Shown here piece after piece: positions 1 through 11,796 of a DNA stretch of 64,000 nt. Each line of letters starts with the position of its first letter. Within the stretch, counting starts at the first letter, position 1. Under the pieces are notes generated by a model. It did no database searches, was not told the DNA's origin, and saw only the letters and a list, made by a program, of their open reading frames with translations. The DNA is from Lepraria neglecta (taxonomy: Eukaryota > Ascomycota > Lecanoromycetes > Lecanorales > Stereocaulaceae), in assembly GCA_033220425.1 (NCBI GenBank), contig CM065650.1, positions 3,472,001 through 3,536,000 of the forward strand. The letters run 5' to 3'. The position numbers and the translations under genes were made by a program.

Positions 1-663
1 AGCATGTGTCGACTCGTCGTTACTACTAGCGCCATGTTCGTACGTAAGTCATTGGGCTCTGAGCTGCTCACCAAACGCTAGCCTTTCACAAAATGTTGCA
101 CAGCAAGGTCGCACTTCGGCGAATCTCAACTACGTACAAGCCACTTAGCCAAACGGAGCTGAGCACCCGTTCTTGGTAACTTGTTTACTTATCGTCGCTC
201 GCCTATCAAGCCTATTATGAACCGTCCCCATTAAAAACGAGGCCGATTCTTCGTTCCTGTTGGTGGCTCTGTGCCGTACAGACACGTTAGCCGGATTCCT
301 GCGGATAGTTGTTGTTACACACGGACCACTGCATGTATTCCACACCATCTTCCCTCAAATTTGAGTCTCGAGAGGGGGCCTGCCCCTCGTTCTGCTCCTC
401 GTGCGTAAAGTCTGATACATCCCACATGGCTGCCATGTTTAAGCAGCTCGGCCTCGGCTTACTTCTCGCTCTGTGAATAATACCTTATTCTCCTGCTTTT
501 TAAAATCCTCCCACCGTCTCTTTCGCTCATGTACAAAAACTCCAACACCCCTAAAACTCTTCCTCAGCTCCCGCGTTACCCTTACTAGTCTCGTTAGCAG
601 CGGCAGCGACATCCATCCCGCAACGCAGAGCTTCACCCGCTCTGAGGGATTCGGAATACCACG
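1..663. other. Left edge, non-coding as far as visible
   Basis: No convincing gene. Short open frames on both strands lack recognisable motifs. The last 200 bases are rich in C and T and run up to the start codon at 664, as expected of a fungal promoter and 5' leader. Confidence 0.5.
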
Positions 664-2186
664 ATGACACATGTGTTGACCCCAAAACAGCTCCACGAGC
701 TCGAAATCACAGAACGTGTTAGTTCTTGCTTCTCTCTAATCGGAACATCATTCATACTATTCACTTTCATCTACGCCCCAGTGTTTCGAAAACCAGTGAA
801 CAGATTAATATTCTACGCATCATGGGGAAACACAGTCTGCAACATTGCAACGTTAATGTCGCAATCGGGCATACAAGCTGGCAGAAACTCGCATCTTTGC
901 CAGTTTCAAGGCTTTCTGATCCAGATGTAACGATACACTATATCCAAACTAGGGAAATAGCTGCTAATTTTGTTAGGTTTCTGCCCGCAGATGCTCTATG
1001 GAATTTGGCCATGGCGATCAATGTCTACCTGACGTTATTTAAGAAGTACAACGCTCAACAGCTTAAAGCGTTAGAATGGAGATACCATATCATGTGCTAT
1101 GGAGCACCCTTCGTCGTTGCTCTCACATATCTTTTCATCAGTACACCCGCGAGAGGCAAAATGTACGGGCTAGCGACGGTACATTTTCCTCCTAAATGTC
1201 TTTCCGAGAACGACAAGACTGATCCTAGTGTTAGCTTTGGTGCTGGATTGACAACGATTGGGTCGTCTTCCGCATAGTAACGTGCTATGTTCCCGCATGG
1301 TAAAATCTCGCCCCATCCCAAATGATACCATTCCTAACATCTCCCAGGTGTTGCATCCTAATATCCTTCACCATCTACCTCGCCGCCGGCCGCGAAATCT
1401 TTGCCAAACGCCAACAGCTCCGAGGCTTCAGCAATCCCTCCCGCCCCGCTCTAATCGAAGTAGAGAATCCCTTCACGAGCTTCAAAAAAACAGAAATCTA
1501 CGTTACGACCGAGCTAGCCACCATGACTTCGCCGAACATACGCGATGTCTTCTTCCCGATTGACGAATCTGACAAGAGCAAGGGATTACCGAGCAGGCGC
1601 CCATCGAATGGAGGTTATGACCAATACTCTGTCACCATCAGCTCTGCGCCTCCTATGAGCCCTACTTTCCAAGCCCCTCCGACCCCACCTAAGGGGTTGG
1701 TTACAGTTCAGCTACGCAATAATAATAATAAAAATAAAGCGGCGAATGATGCTAATGCTGCGGCGTTTGGGTACACAAAAGTGGCGTTGTTGTTTTTCGT
1801 TTCTCTACTTGTCACATGGGTGTGTATCTCATGTTATCCGGTCAACCGGTCGTTCATTCATGTTGCTGACAGCCGATACCCAGGTTCCCTCATCCATAAA
1901 CCGCGCCTACAGTCTCGTCCACCCCGACCTCGTCTCCCTCCCCTTCACCTACGCCTCCGGCATCGTCCTCCCACTCATGGGCTTCTGGAACAGCGTCATC
2001 TACATCACAACATCATGGCCAGCAGTGCGCGGCCTATTCTCGACCTATAACTACGGGGTGAGGAGATCATCCCTTGTCTTCAATAGCAGACCAAGTGTTG
2101 GAATAAGAAAGTGGACGGGGAGTGAGAGCGATAGTGTGAAACAGTTGTCGCCGATTGGGAAGGGGAGTGGATATGATCAGGTGTAA
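664..2186 (+). CDS. cAMP-receptor-like fungal GPCR
   Basis: Seven-transmembrane receptor of the fungal class resembling Dictyostelium cAMP receptors (Aspergillus GprH group); it would sense an external cue and couple to heterotrimeric G protein at the plasma membrane. I join five exons: 664-926, 977-1178, 1235-1299, 1348-1819 and 1884-2186 (434 aa). Introns are 48-64 nt and every phase fits. Family blocks become continuous only after splicing: LWNLAMAINVYLTLF in helix 3, LWCWIDNDW before helix 5, ISFTIYLAAGREIF in helix 5, and INRAYSLVHPD with LPLMGFWNSVIYI around helices 6-7. The third cytoplasmic loop is long and low in complexity, with an Asn/Lys-rich run near 1720-1745. The ligand cannot be read from sequence. 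The class call is firm, the GprH subgroup less so. Confidence 0.88.
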
Positions 2187-2728
2187 GACATGTACAATGC
2201 TTGAGCTAGAGGGGTCATAAATGGGCATATGGGAGTATATTTGGAAGGCTCTGGGTTTGGAAAGCGTTTGGGAACGGGTCATGAAGAGACGGCAGGCACG
2301 ATTATTTGAGTACTTGGTAGGGAGATTAGACGGCGGGTTGATACCCCGATTCTAGCTCAGGGACAAACTTGGCATACGGCATGTTCTCAATAAAACCGCT
2401 GCACTCGCTCCAGCCTCTTAATGTCGCTCGTGATGAAAGACTGCATGCCACTGGTTCAACGTAGGAAGCTGACATGCGGAAATCTCCATATCGTTATTTC
2501 AATAACCTAAGCATATTTAATCATCTGAGAGTCACATTACCTAGGAATTCTCAATGTGGAAGAGACCATTTCATGAAATAGAGAGCTATATTGGATGTTT
2601 CAAGCTAAGTGACCAGGAGCATATCGGGGTATCTACCAGTAGCAAACACCAAAAACCCCTTACGCTATGCAGAAGTCATGATCATCATCTAGTAATCGCC
2701 CAGGAGATTACTGCCAGCGAGCTCGCAT
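2187..2728. other. Intergenic, between converging genes
   Basis: Tail-to-tail gap between the GPCR and the BRCT locus. I see no gene, repeat or structured element. Confidence 0.45.
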
Positions 2729-4453
2729 TCAGCGCTTGCGCTTCTTATTGCTTCCCTTCTCCTGCTTCTTTGGAATCAAGAATTTCTCACTGTCAGTGTT
2801 CAGTATACCTCGAAGTACACTCAGACTGATAACGTCCCTTGTGAAAACCTTCCAATTTTGCAAAGCTGACACACCAGCATCTTCTTGCGTACCAATGACC
2901 AATGTTGACGGCACTTCCTCCGGTCCTTTCTTAGGAAGAGTAACTCTGTTGCAATGTGGCAATAGGCTGGGAAGGATATCTAGCTAATCGGGGCCCCCAG
3001 GGCCCCATATATGGCCAAAACAGACAAAGAACGGCTAGCAACAGGCTTCTGGAATCGCATAGAAAGCAATCAAGCAACGGATTGCAACAAACTCACTATT
3101 TCCTTGAGATCCGAGAAACCGCTCTTCCCGACCTCCTTTTTTGCTGGCGCGGTGAAGATAGCGGTCCAGTCTTGAAGCACTTTGAGTCCCTGTTTCCCTT
3201 TCTCAATTGCCTCCTCAAGATTGATCGCCCATTCTTTCTCTTTCTCAAAGTCTCGTGCAAGGTACTGTCCGACGCTTTGGAGCTTGCCCTGTTTGGCGCT
3301 GTCGGTTACCCAGTTATCGATGAATACCTCTTTCCCAAGCATAACGGCGAGGATGAATTTGCTCGTTTTCTTGAGTTCTCCTTTGCCGACGCAGAGCACC
3401 GTGCAGTCAGGAACCGATTGTGCCTTCTTGACACCTTGCTGATTGAGGAATTTGGTGAATGTTTTCGAGTCGCCGACAGACGTAGAGCTAGCAAAGAGGA
3501 CCCGTGTTCCTTGGTCTTTGACGCTGAGCTGGCCGGGTTCTTCTCGAGCAGCTGACCGAGTGCTTCGCATAGAACTACTGGGCTCAGCGGATTCGGCTGG
3601 CGACTGTGGTGATGCCTGATTAACAGGAGAGGGCTTGGGCTTTGAGCGTGATTTACGGGCTGGGCCAGGAGTACTTGGTGGCTAGGGAGCGACTTGAATT
3701 GTCCCAGCTAGACTGTCCTGGCTCTCTTCGACCGGTGGCGGTTAAATCTTCCGCTTTTTGGTGCTTGGCGAGTCTTGAATCTCTCTATGTAATACGAATC
3801 CAATCATTCCGGAAGTGCCGAGCGGCATTGAAAATGCGATTTTTTTGGTCTCCTAAGGAGTCCTCTTTGGCATGATGGGGAGAAGAAGATCCTGGAATGT
3901 CATCTTCGGTCTCATCGCCATTCTGATAGGCATGAGCAGTAGACTTATGGCCGCGTTCATCCGACGTCTCTTCATCTTGCAAGTCTAGAATGCGTGGCTT
4001 TTCCGAGGGTTGACTTCGATCATGAGTAACATCCTGGTGCAATCCCCCAGAACGTATTCCTCCAAGTGTGTTAGTTTCCGGCTCAATGTTATGGTCATAA
4101 CCGCTAAGCTCACAATCAGGAACCTTGATGCCACGAGTAGAACGTTGAATATCTCCTGATTGGCCGACTGCTGTTTCGTAATGCTGTCCTGGAAAGTCCG
4201 GAGAAGCGACGTGAGGGTCCTTGTGCTCTTTCGCAACAACATCAAAGGTCAGTTTGCCAATATAGAATTTGTGAGCGTGGCTGATTGGAATGAATGCTCG
4301 TACACCAGGCACGGAAGGCATTGTTTGAATACTAGGAGTGTTTGGTTTGCCGTCAAACCCGCACCCTGATGATTCGACTGAGGTGTCATGTCTATAGGCC
4401 TCAAGCCACACAAACCCATTCTTAGTGTCTAGACAGCCTTTAGTATAAAGCAT
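2729..4453 (-). pseudogene. BRCT-domain (possibly FHA-BRCT, Mdb1/MDC1-like) gene with broken frame
   Basis: Pieces of one protein read leftward. 4453-3785 holds a hydrophilic region whose start (FYIGKLTFDVV) could be the end of an FHA domain. 3570-3070 encodes a BRCT domain (TRVLFASS, then KEVFIDNWVTDS). 2962-2729 encodes the end of a second BRCT (PSTLVIGT, WKVFTRDVISLSVLRG) and a Lys/Arg tail. FHA plus tandem BRCT is the plan of MDC1 and fission yeast Mdb1, which bind phosphorylated H2A at DNA breaks. The pieces do not splice cleanly. The linker contains TAA at 3742-3744 and TAG at 3682-3684 in one otherwise Pro/Ser/Lys-rich frame, the block upstream of it is in another frame, and no donor/acceptor pair I tried brings the last BRCT piece into phase. 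An open frame at 4737-4546 may be the N-terminal exon. It could still be a multi-exon gene I failed to resolve. Confidence 0.5.
2990..3006. repeat. GC-only hairpin inside BRCT locus
   Basis: Perfect 7-bp inverted arms (GGGGCCC and GGGCCCC) with a three-base loop. It lies where the last intron of the BRCT gene should be. Confidence 0.6.
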
Positions 4454-4822
4454 TGTATTGACGGAAAGGGTGCCGAACGAAGGATTGCAATACAGTCATG
4501 AGAAAAGGGAACGTCAAGTAGTGGACATGCAACGAGGCTGACAGGCTAGTCCGCATTGTCTAAAGGGTTGCGACATCGGATATAATAATCGATTTCCTGA
4601 TCATCAACGCTCAGCTTCATAGCCTTCTTTCTCATCTGCGGAGCTCCATCTTCGCTGCAGCCAAGATGCAGCCTAAGGCAGACGTCTTTAGGTCCGAGAC
4701 CCATGACGGACAGTGGATCATCTATGTGACGTTGCAAGAAGGTTGAGTGCTGGACAACTTGAAAACAACTTCAAATATCACAGCGAAGTGGGATCACAGC
4801 CCGGCAAGTGGCACTGGTCCAC
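4454..4822. other. Possible 5' part of the BRCT locus
   Basis: A 63-codon minus-strand frame (4737-4546) could be an N-terminal exon of the BRCT gene; I could not connect it. The rest shows nothing recognisable. Confidence 0.3.
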
Positions 4823-4969
4823 TAGAAGGGTTCACCCTCTGAGTTGTCAAACCCCCTGAGTTGTCACCCGCCCGGGCCGCCCTTGAACATCGCCTAAAGC
4901 TGGCCGTCTGGGGAATTGCAAGCGCCCCGGAGATTTCGGATTTAATAACTCAGGGGGTGAACCCTTCTA
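4823..4969. mobile_element. MITE-like element with TA target-site duplication
   Basis: Short non-coding element bounded by inverted arms 4823-4854 and 4938-4969. The arms are 32 nt and differ at four positions, all transitions. Both outer ends are TA, the target site of Tc1/mariner transposases, so a TA duplication is the natural reading. Inside the left half the string CTGAGTTGTCA occurs twice (about 4840-4850 and 4856-4866). There is no open frame for a transposase, so it would depend on an element elsewhere in the genome. I saw no second copy in this window. Confidence 0.65.
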
Positions 4970-5800
4970 CCCGGCGCTAAACGCGTCACGTTGGCACGTG
5001 TTCCCCCATGAGCCATGCGACTCAGAGCAGCAGCACCTTTGCAGGCTCTCCAAAACTCTGGGAACTCGATTCAATATGGATGAATTACTCGTCTCATGGA
5101 ATCATACCAAAGAGCATGATGTGTTCGGAAGTTCCCAGCCCTGACTAGGATGCAAATGGGTTGTCTCAAGAACAATACTAAGAATTCATTTTTGTGGCTG
5201 CAGATTCACCTACTACCATATATCTAGTCATTTCTATTGCGTGCTGTGATCGTGTGCCTACATAATCTGCTGCTATACGGTCCATTATCCCGGAAACGGT
5301 TTCAAAAGAATTGCATGCTGATTGCTAAGACTGAAGCAATGTTGATGCTGATGATGCCTGGCTGTCCTCGATTCCGTACTTGATGATGATATTGAAATCC
5401 TGATGTATCAACCCGTGTGAATGGTGATGACTGTGATGAGTCTCCCGAGTTTCATGTTATCTGCCGAGGATCTGCAATATTTGTATTGCCAGATTTGGCG
5501 ATGCGTTACTATTGTACTTGCGGTTTGCCGAATTTTCGGTCTTAGAGAACAACAATACTAACATGCTAAACCTGCGACGCAACGCTTTCGGCAAAACCAT
5601 CTCTCCTACTACTTCTCTCCTTCTTCTCTATTCAAGTACTACATTTCACACATTCTCTTTGACAAGTTCAACTGCTGGACAGCGTTCTTGTCATCCAACT
5701 CTCAGTTCTTTGCTTCTCAAGAAGACTGAATCCTGGACATACCATCTCAACGCTCATCTCCGAGACATCCCTGCAACCTCGTCAATCCCTCGCCTCAACA
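4970..5800. other. Intergenic, STE2 promoter side
   Basis: No gene recognised. A CACGTG hexamer lies near 4996. From about 5580 to 5800 the plus strand is strongly C/T-rich, typical of a fungal core promoter and leader before the receptor start. Confidence 0.45.
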
Positions 5801-6969
5801 ATGAATTCCACGATACCATTCAACCCTTATGAGCAATCGTTCACCCTGCTGGGAGTCGACGGCACACCCTTCAATGTCACCATCCCTGAGCTCGACTACT
5901 TTGTCTACTACAACAACCAAATCTGCATCAGTTATGGCGCCCAGCTAGGAGCCTCGATCGTGCTCCTCATCGTTCTTCTTCTTCTCACCAAGCGAGACAA
6001 GCGCACCTCTGCAATTTTCATCATCAATGCGCTGGCACTGATATTCAACATCATTCGCAATGTGATGTTTGCCCTCTACTTTACTGGCCCTTGGACGGAG
6101 ACATATGCCTACTTCGGCCAAGACTATTCAGGGGTCCGTACTAGAGACTATGCAGAATCGGTCAATTCGGCAGTGTTCACCTTTCTCGTCCTGGTGTGCA
6201 TCGACACGTCGCTGTGTCTCCAAACCCGCGTCGTGTGCATCACTCTTCGCTCCATATACCGAATCGGCATCTTCATAGCCTCCATATTGGTTGCTTTGGT
6301 CGGCATCGGCTTTCACTTCACTCTCCTCGTCGAGAATTGCATCTTCATTGTCAATGCGAAAGCGGAGGACTCTCTGTATTGGATTGTGGAAGCCTCGCAA
6401 ATAGCCAATACTGTCAGTATCTGCTTCTTTTGCACAGTCTTCACGACGAAGCTTGGCTTCGCATTACGCCAGAGGAAGAAGCTGGGATTAGCACAATTTG
6501 GCCCAATGCAGATTCTCTTCATCATGGGATGCCAGACGCTAGTAATTCCAGGTATGTGCGATTCGAAATGAGACTTCAAGCACACAAGAGCTAATCACTT
6601 GTTACAGTACTCTTCAGTATCTTGCAATTTTGTGTCTCTAGCCCACAAATCGGCTCCAACACCCTCACTTCGGTAGCAATCTTCCTACCTCTGTCATCCC
6701 TATGGGCCTCAGCTTCCCTCAACAGCCGTTTCGCCGATTCGAAGGCGCACAATTTCAGTGGCAAAACGATCTCAAGCCATGCCACGAGATCCTCAGGCCC
6801 TATGGAAGAACATAAAACCGCGAACGGTCCGCTCAAGCCATCCAATGCAGATAGCACGCCCATGAGCTCCAATTCGGCAGTCCCTCGTCATGACAACGGG
6901 CACATGATGTGCCGCGACCTGGAGGCTCAAGGATTGGCTGGCACGGGAGACTTCGTTGGGAAGGAATAG
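5801..6969 (+). CDS. STE2/preB-like: Ste2-type (alpha-factor class) pheromone receptor
   Basis: G-protein-coupled receptor for the peptide pheromone of the opposite mating type. Two exons, 5801-6551 and 6608-6969, with a 56-nt intron of good consensus (GTATGT...CTAATCAC...ACAG), give 370 aa. The N-terminus has an NST glycosylation site and a short extracellular stretch ending NNQICISYGAQLG before helix 1. Seven hydrophobic segments follow. Diagnostic blocks are MGCQTLVIP at helix 6, split by the intron, and LPLSSLWAS in helix 7, a hallmark of the Ste2 family. The hydrophilic tail has many Ser/Thr. The start codon has a good context (CAACAATG) and the length is normal for Aspergillus PreB. The gene looks intact, so mating sensing is probably functional. 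Confidence 0.93.
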
Positions 6970-8373
6970 AGATGAGGACATGGTTCTCGGATATTAGGAG
7001 ACGGAAGGAGGGCGTCGAAAAGAAACTGCCCGCGAAGAAGCTTGTCATCTTGAGCATAATTTTTCGCACATAGTGGGTTAATCTTAGTTCCCACGTGCAC
7101 AGGCCTTGTGGCCCTTTGCATACAGGCAATTTATGCGTTCAACGAATCATGGAATTTAGCCATCTTTTGCAGCTCGTCAATGAAACACAATCGTGCAATA
7201 ATGGTGTTTTCTCTCCAGAGTTTGTACCACTCGCCAATCATCGCTGATAGACAAGACCTTATTGCACATCATCCAAGAAAGATTGCCATCAATGGATTTT
7301 TTTTTAACCATCCCACCAAGTGTGACCCCTATCTTAAACGAGGATTCCAACATCAAGGAAGACACACAACTTCCTCATATTGATGCCCGATCTGTAACAG
7401 CGTATCATTGTTCTCTGCACGCTAATAAAAAGCTTGGACCAATGACAGCTGTAGCCTCCATCCAACCTCTACAAGTTACTTTGCACAGACCACCTGCCAC
7501 CTGCCATCAGCTCGTGGTTGCCGAGCTGCATCCTGCCGGCGCGGGTACGGAGCAGGCATCATATGCAAAAAGCTTGCCACCGGATTACCTTTCCTGCATT
7601 GCGTTCTCAGTCCCTCGCTAAGAATTCGATCAGCATGGCTTAATTATCTTACGTGCATACGCTGTAGGGCCGATGGCGGCTAAGGGCATTGAAGCAGATA
7701 CATGGTGTCGGTGTATCAGGCTTAGAGGCGGAGAGAACAGGTGGGGTCGGCAGAGATAAAGCTTTGAGGACAGGTGATTTGTGGAAGGAGAGTAAGTCTA
7801 TTCTTTGCAACAAGGATGATTGCGACGATCTTCAGTCTCTGAGCCACTCGACCTTGACTCGACTTGGTCAAGCAGAGGAAGCAGCGCGGAAGATCGACCG
7901 TGGTGATCGACACGTTCTATTTTCATCGGCCCTCCGGACACTTCAGCTTCTGCCTTGCAATTGGTGCGAGTGGTGCTCATCTGGAATGAACAGCATCATG
8001 AACTTCCTGCTCGCTTCCATGTCAATCATTGACACTATTGACACTGTTGAGGCTATCAAGATCCCCGAAGTTGCTAAAATGATTGTCTGCAGGAACAGAT
8101 AACCGGCCTTCTAGTCGCCACCACACCCACCACGCCTTAAGGTTCATCAAGGTGCATAAGATGATACGTTCGCCTCTGACGGGGTGCAATTGACGTTGGG
8201 GCTTGTAACTTCCTCCTGCTTGGCTGGCCAAGTTCTTCTAGAACCTCGGACTGCACATTGATCTGTTTCTTCCGACCTCAGCGCCCTGCTTACTCCAGGA
8301 GTCCCTTGCATCCATACTAATAGGTCATGCGCGTCAGGCTTGAGGACTCCGTGTCAACTGCCTGACTACTATC
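6970..8373. other. Intergenic
   Basis: 1.4 kb without a supportable gene. Open frames at 7262-7621 and 7689-8102 (plus) have no motif and no fungal codon pattern I trust. Confidence 0.4.
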
Positions 8374-10359
8374 ATGCCTCAATGCAATCTTACTGTTGAA
8401 ATGGCCGAGTCTTCGAGCCCCCACAGCCTGACCGAGCCATCTCCGTTGACTGGTCCGAGTAGTCTTGGTAGTGCCGTGGACCCCAAAGGACTAGCAACCG
8501 TTCATGAAGCACTTCACCACAAGACCAACCGTATTGATGATGCCGCTCCTCTGGATCATCGATTGCAGTCGACAGGACAGCCGTCTGCTGGTTCCCGCGA
8601 TGCCAGCCCCTCCAGCTCTATGGGACAAAGCTACAACGAAAAGCAAACGGAGGTAACTCCGCAACGTCTTCGACATACAGGCCCTACAAAAGCAGATCGG
8701 GATGCATGGCAACGATCAGAGGCACCCTCTTCCCAGGTGCGAAATGGGGATTACCGTCATACGAGGACAAACAGCATGTCGGACCAAAGGTCACCCAAGA
8801 AGGACAAAAAGGGCGGATTCAGGAGTACTCTCCGCCGGATATTTAGCAGGAGATCCACCAGGGACAGGATCAGTATGCCGCATTCGACAGTGTACCCTCA
8901 ACATGTACGTATCATCTAGCAACGGGGGTCATGGATGGCAAATACTGACTCGACGCAGAACCCAGAGGGATTCATAACCTCAGCAGCGGACATCAAGACC
9001 ACTCGCTCTGCCTCAGTACCGTCGCATGGCCTTATGCGTACCAGCGGCCTAACCTCGCACCCACCACTCCAAAAGGTCCCCAGCCCCGCTGCTCCTACTC
9101 CAGTTCCTGCTCCTCCCCCTCCACAACCAGAGCGACGACCGCCAGAGAGACCTGCAAGGCCAAGACGTGCGAGCGTACCAAGCCTGATCCTCAATAAACA
9201 AGAGATGGAGGCAGTCGAGTCAGCGATGGCAGGATTAGGCCTCCAAAGTGCGCCAGAACAAACTGTCGATGCTCAAAACATTGGCTTTGCTGTTACCAAC
9301 GGGAGCAATCCAAAACGGAGATCACGATCTGCCGGAGCCTTCCGGGATTCGGAGCATCGCATGTCACCCATACAGTGGAGAAGGTGGCGAAGAAGGAGCG
9401 GCGAGATCCGATACTGGAGACAAAGTGAAGATCTGACCTCCCTTGGCCTTAAAAGCTTGGATTCACCTGATATGGCGCAGAAAGGCAATGGCGATATGGT
9501 GGACGACAACGAGGGCGAAATGGAAGAGCAGAATAAGGATTTCAACTTCGGTATACCTGGTGAGCTGGTGCAAAACCAAGAACGTATTGGCCTGGAAGAA
9601 CGGATAGTCACCCTGGAAATCAAGCTGATGGATTTTGAATATGCTCTATCGAAAATCCAAGCTGGGTCTACGACGCATTCAAGACGGCACTCCCACCCTG
9701 GCGAGACGAGCAAGCGTCAGGAGTCCCGGGACAGCTACTTTTCCTCGGAAACACCGCAAAGCGTGGAAGCATCTCCTGCATTGCCCCAAGGAACACCACC
9801 GGTGTCCCCTTCGAAGTTCGGCCATGATACCACTCCAAAACCCAGGCCAACTAGCGTTGCTACCACTTTTAAACCCAGCAGTTCAGGCCCGTACACTTCA
9901 CACCGCAAGGACAACTCCATAGATCGCAGCGTACGCTCCAGCCTTACCGGCCTTACGATAGATCACTACACTACATTAATCACTATCATACGCCACGAAC
10001 AATCCGCGCGGGTACGGCTAGAGCAGCAAGTCTCACAGCTGCAGCGGCGACTCGACCAATTTTCCCCTCCCCAACCTCCTCATTTACACGCTCACTCACT
10101 CTCGCAACATTCGCATTCGCGCTCGCTCTCATCATCACAAAGAAGACAAGGTTTCGTCGACGTTGGTAATCGGGGACGTGGTCCAATCTGGCAGCAGCGC
10201 CTGAGGTCGAGTAGCTACAGTACTACAGAGACTGATACTGATGAATCCGCTTACCACGATGTCTATTCCACTCCGGGTATTACTCCAGTGGAGAGGGGAG
10301 AGTATGAAAGAGGAGCTTTTGAGAGGGTCGCGGGCGTTGAGGAAGGCATGGCCTTCTAA
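8374..10359 (+). CDS. Conserved-looking hypothetical, Pro/Ser-rich with coiled coils
   Basis: Exons 8374-8904 and 8959-10359 join in phase across a 54-nt intron (GTACGT...GCAG) to give 643 aa. The product is mostly disordered. Residues about 140-165 are a basic patch (KKDKKGGFRSTLRRIFSRRS), followed by a Pro-rich stretch near 215-235 that could bind SH3 or similar domains, and an RWRRRSGEIRYWRQ block. Two predicted coiled segments lie near 388-415 (LEERIVTLEIKLMDFEYAL) and 506-545 (HEQSARVRLEQQVSQLQRRL), and the tail is acidic and Ser/Thr-rich. There is no signal peptide or membrane segment. I do not recognise the family. A cytoskeletal or polarity scaffold would fit the composition, but that is only a guess. 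Confidence 0.75.
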
Positions 10360-11796
10360 TATATGAACTCTCAGCGATGAACATATACTTCACTTCTATT
10401 ACGACTTTGAAATGCATAGGAATAGGTGCAGGACACCTCGGAACACGACTTTGGACACACTCATGGCACTGGATACGACAAATCGGAGGATAGCGATTCA
10501 TCTACGCTCCACGGCGTTTTCCCTTTTCTATTTCAACACCATGTTACTACATTTATTTTAATCTCACGTTGGCGGAGTTGGTATACCCTTCTATTGGGAA
10601 GATAGGACTTCTTTCATGTAGCAGCTATCATGGCTGTGGGGGGCAAGCGGTGCATTTACAATGAAGACATGTACGATTCACGGAGGATTGGGATTGGGTA
10701 GGTAAGGTTTTCGGAAACGCTTGGAAGCAGAAAACGAAGCTGCATAGATAATACACATTGCAAGCACCACAGACGATGGGAGCGTTCAAGTCAGACATGA
10801 GATTATTTTGCTATTCGCAAAGCTATGCCATTTCCCTTCCTTACCACGCCACGAATCCACGCCGCGGAGCCGTTCCTATCTACGCTTGATTAATATGATT
10901 ATTGCATGTCCAAGGGATCACTGCATGCCTAAATGGCTTGGTAAGGTAGTATTCCGGTTCCCCTATCTTAGCAGGACAGCGGTGAAGCGCAAGCGGCAGG
11001 AACATTTGTCCTCTAGTGCGTTGCAGACACGCGCTCCACACAATTCCATCTTGCACGCGAGCATCTCCCCAAAAACATATTCGCTAGACTCTAGTCTAAC
11101 GCTCTGAGGATTGCAACCCGTGGCAATGCTCCGGTGTGGTAGGTGCTTAGATGGTGCTAAGATCTGATGACTTTGGACTGTGATCGGGACGGCGCTGCTT
11201 AGGATGTCAGTCACTTTGTCCCTTCCCAGTCTCTTCCCATCTTTTTCGCGGACAACTAGTAAAGGAAAGCAGTCATGCACGTGCGAACATCATCGGCAAT
11301 ACTCTGTTGAGAGATTTATTTGCACATTAAAACGAGGAGCACTTTGTAGACTTGAAGATTGTTCCTCAGAGGGAATTCTGCCCTAGGAACTTCAAGAATT
11401 CATATCCCCTAGAGCCACGGGAGCCGGATTCTTATCAAAGCAGGAGCGGAGCGCATCAATTTGCCATTATCAGGGCCGATGAACTGGAATTTGAGGTTCT
11501 TCATACTTTAGCTTTCTTGTTGTAGGTCTCGATATCTAAGGCTGTTGATCCACAGTGCCCACGCTTCAAATTTCCTTCCACCCATAAGCTGTCCTTTTTA
11601 TCTCAATGACCTTCCACACGTAGAAACCCCGCAAAGAGTCGCCATAAGTGATCCGAGTCTCCTAGACCCATCCGTGTCTCCATCACTCCATCCGTGTCTC
11701 CATAACGCCATCAATGTCTCCATAACTCTATCAATACAATGGCTCCTGTAATACAGCCTTCCATCTTCCACCTTGCAATCCCAATCGACAAGCATA
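10360..11796. other. Intergenic with a small tandem repeat
   Basis: No gene recognised. Holds the 20-bp tandem repeat listed separately. Several short open frames, for example 10808-11107, have no support. Confidence 0.4.
11668..11737. repeat. 20-bp tandem repeat, three copies plus a decayed fourth
   Basis: Units 11668-11687, 11688-11707 and 11708-11727 follow the pattern CCATCCGTGTCTCCATNACN with one to three differences; a fourth unit fades out. It lies 60-130 bp beyond the 3' end of the FAM32A-like gene. Confidence 0.75.

Noticed and set aside
7689-8102. 137-codon plus-strand open frame
   Set aside because: No motif, no plausible partner exons and ordinary length for a chance frame; left as intergenic.
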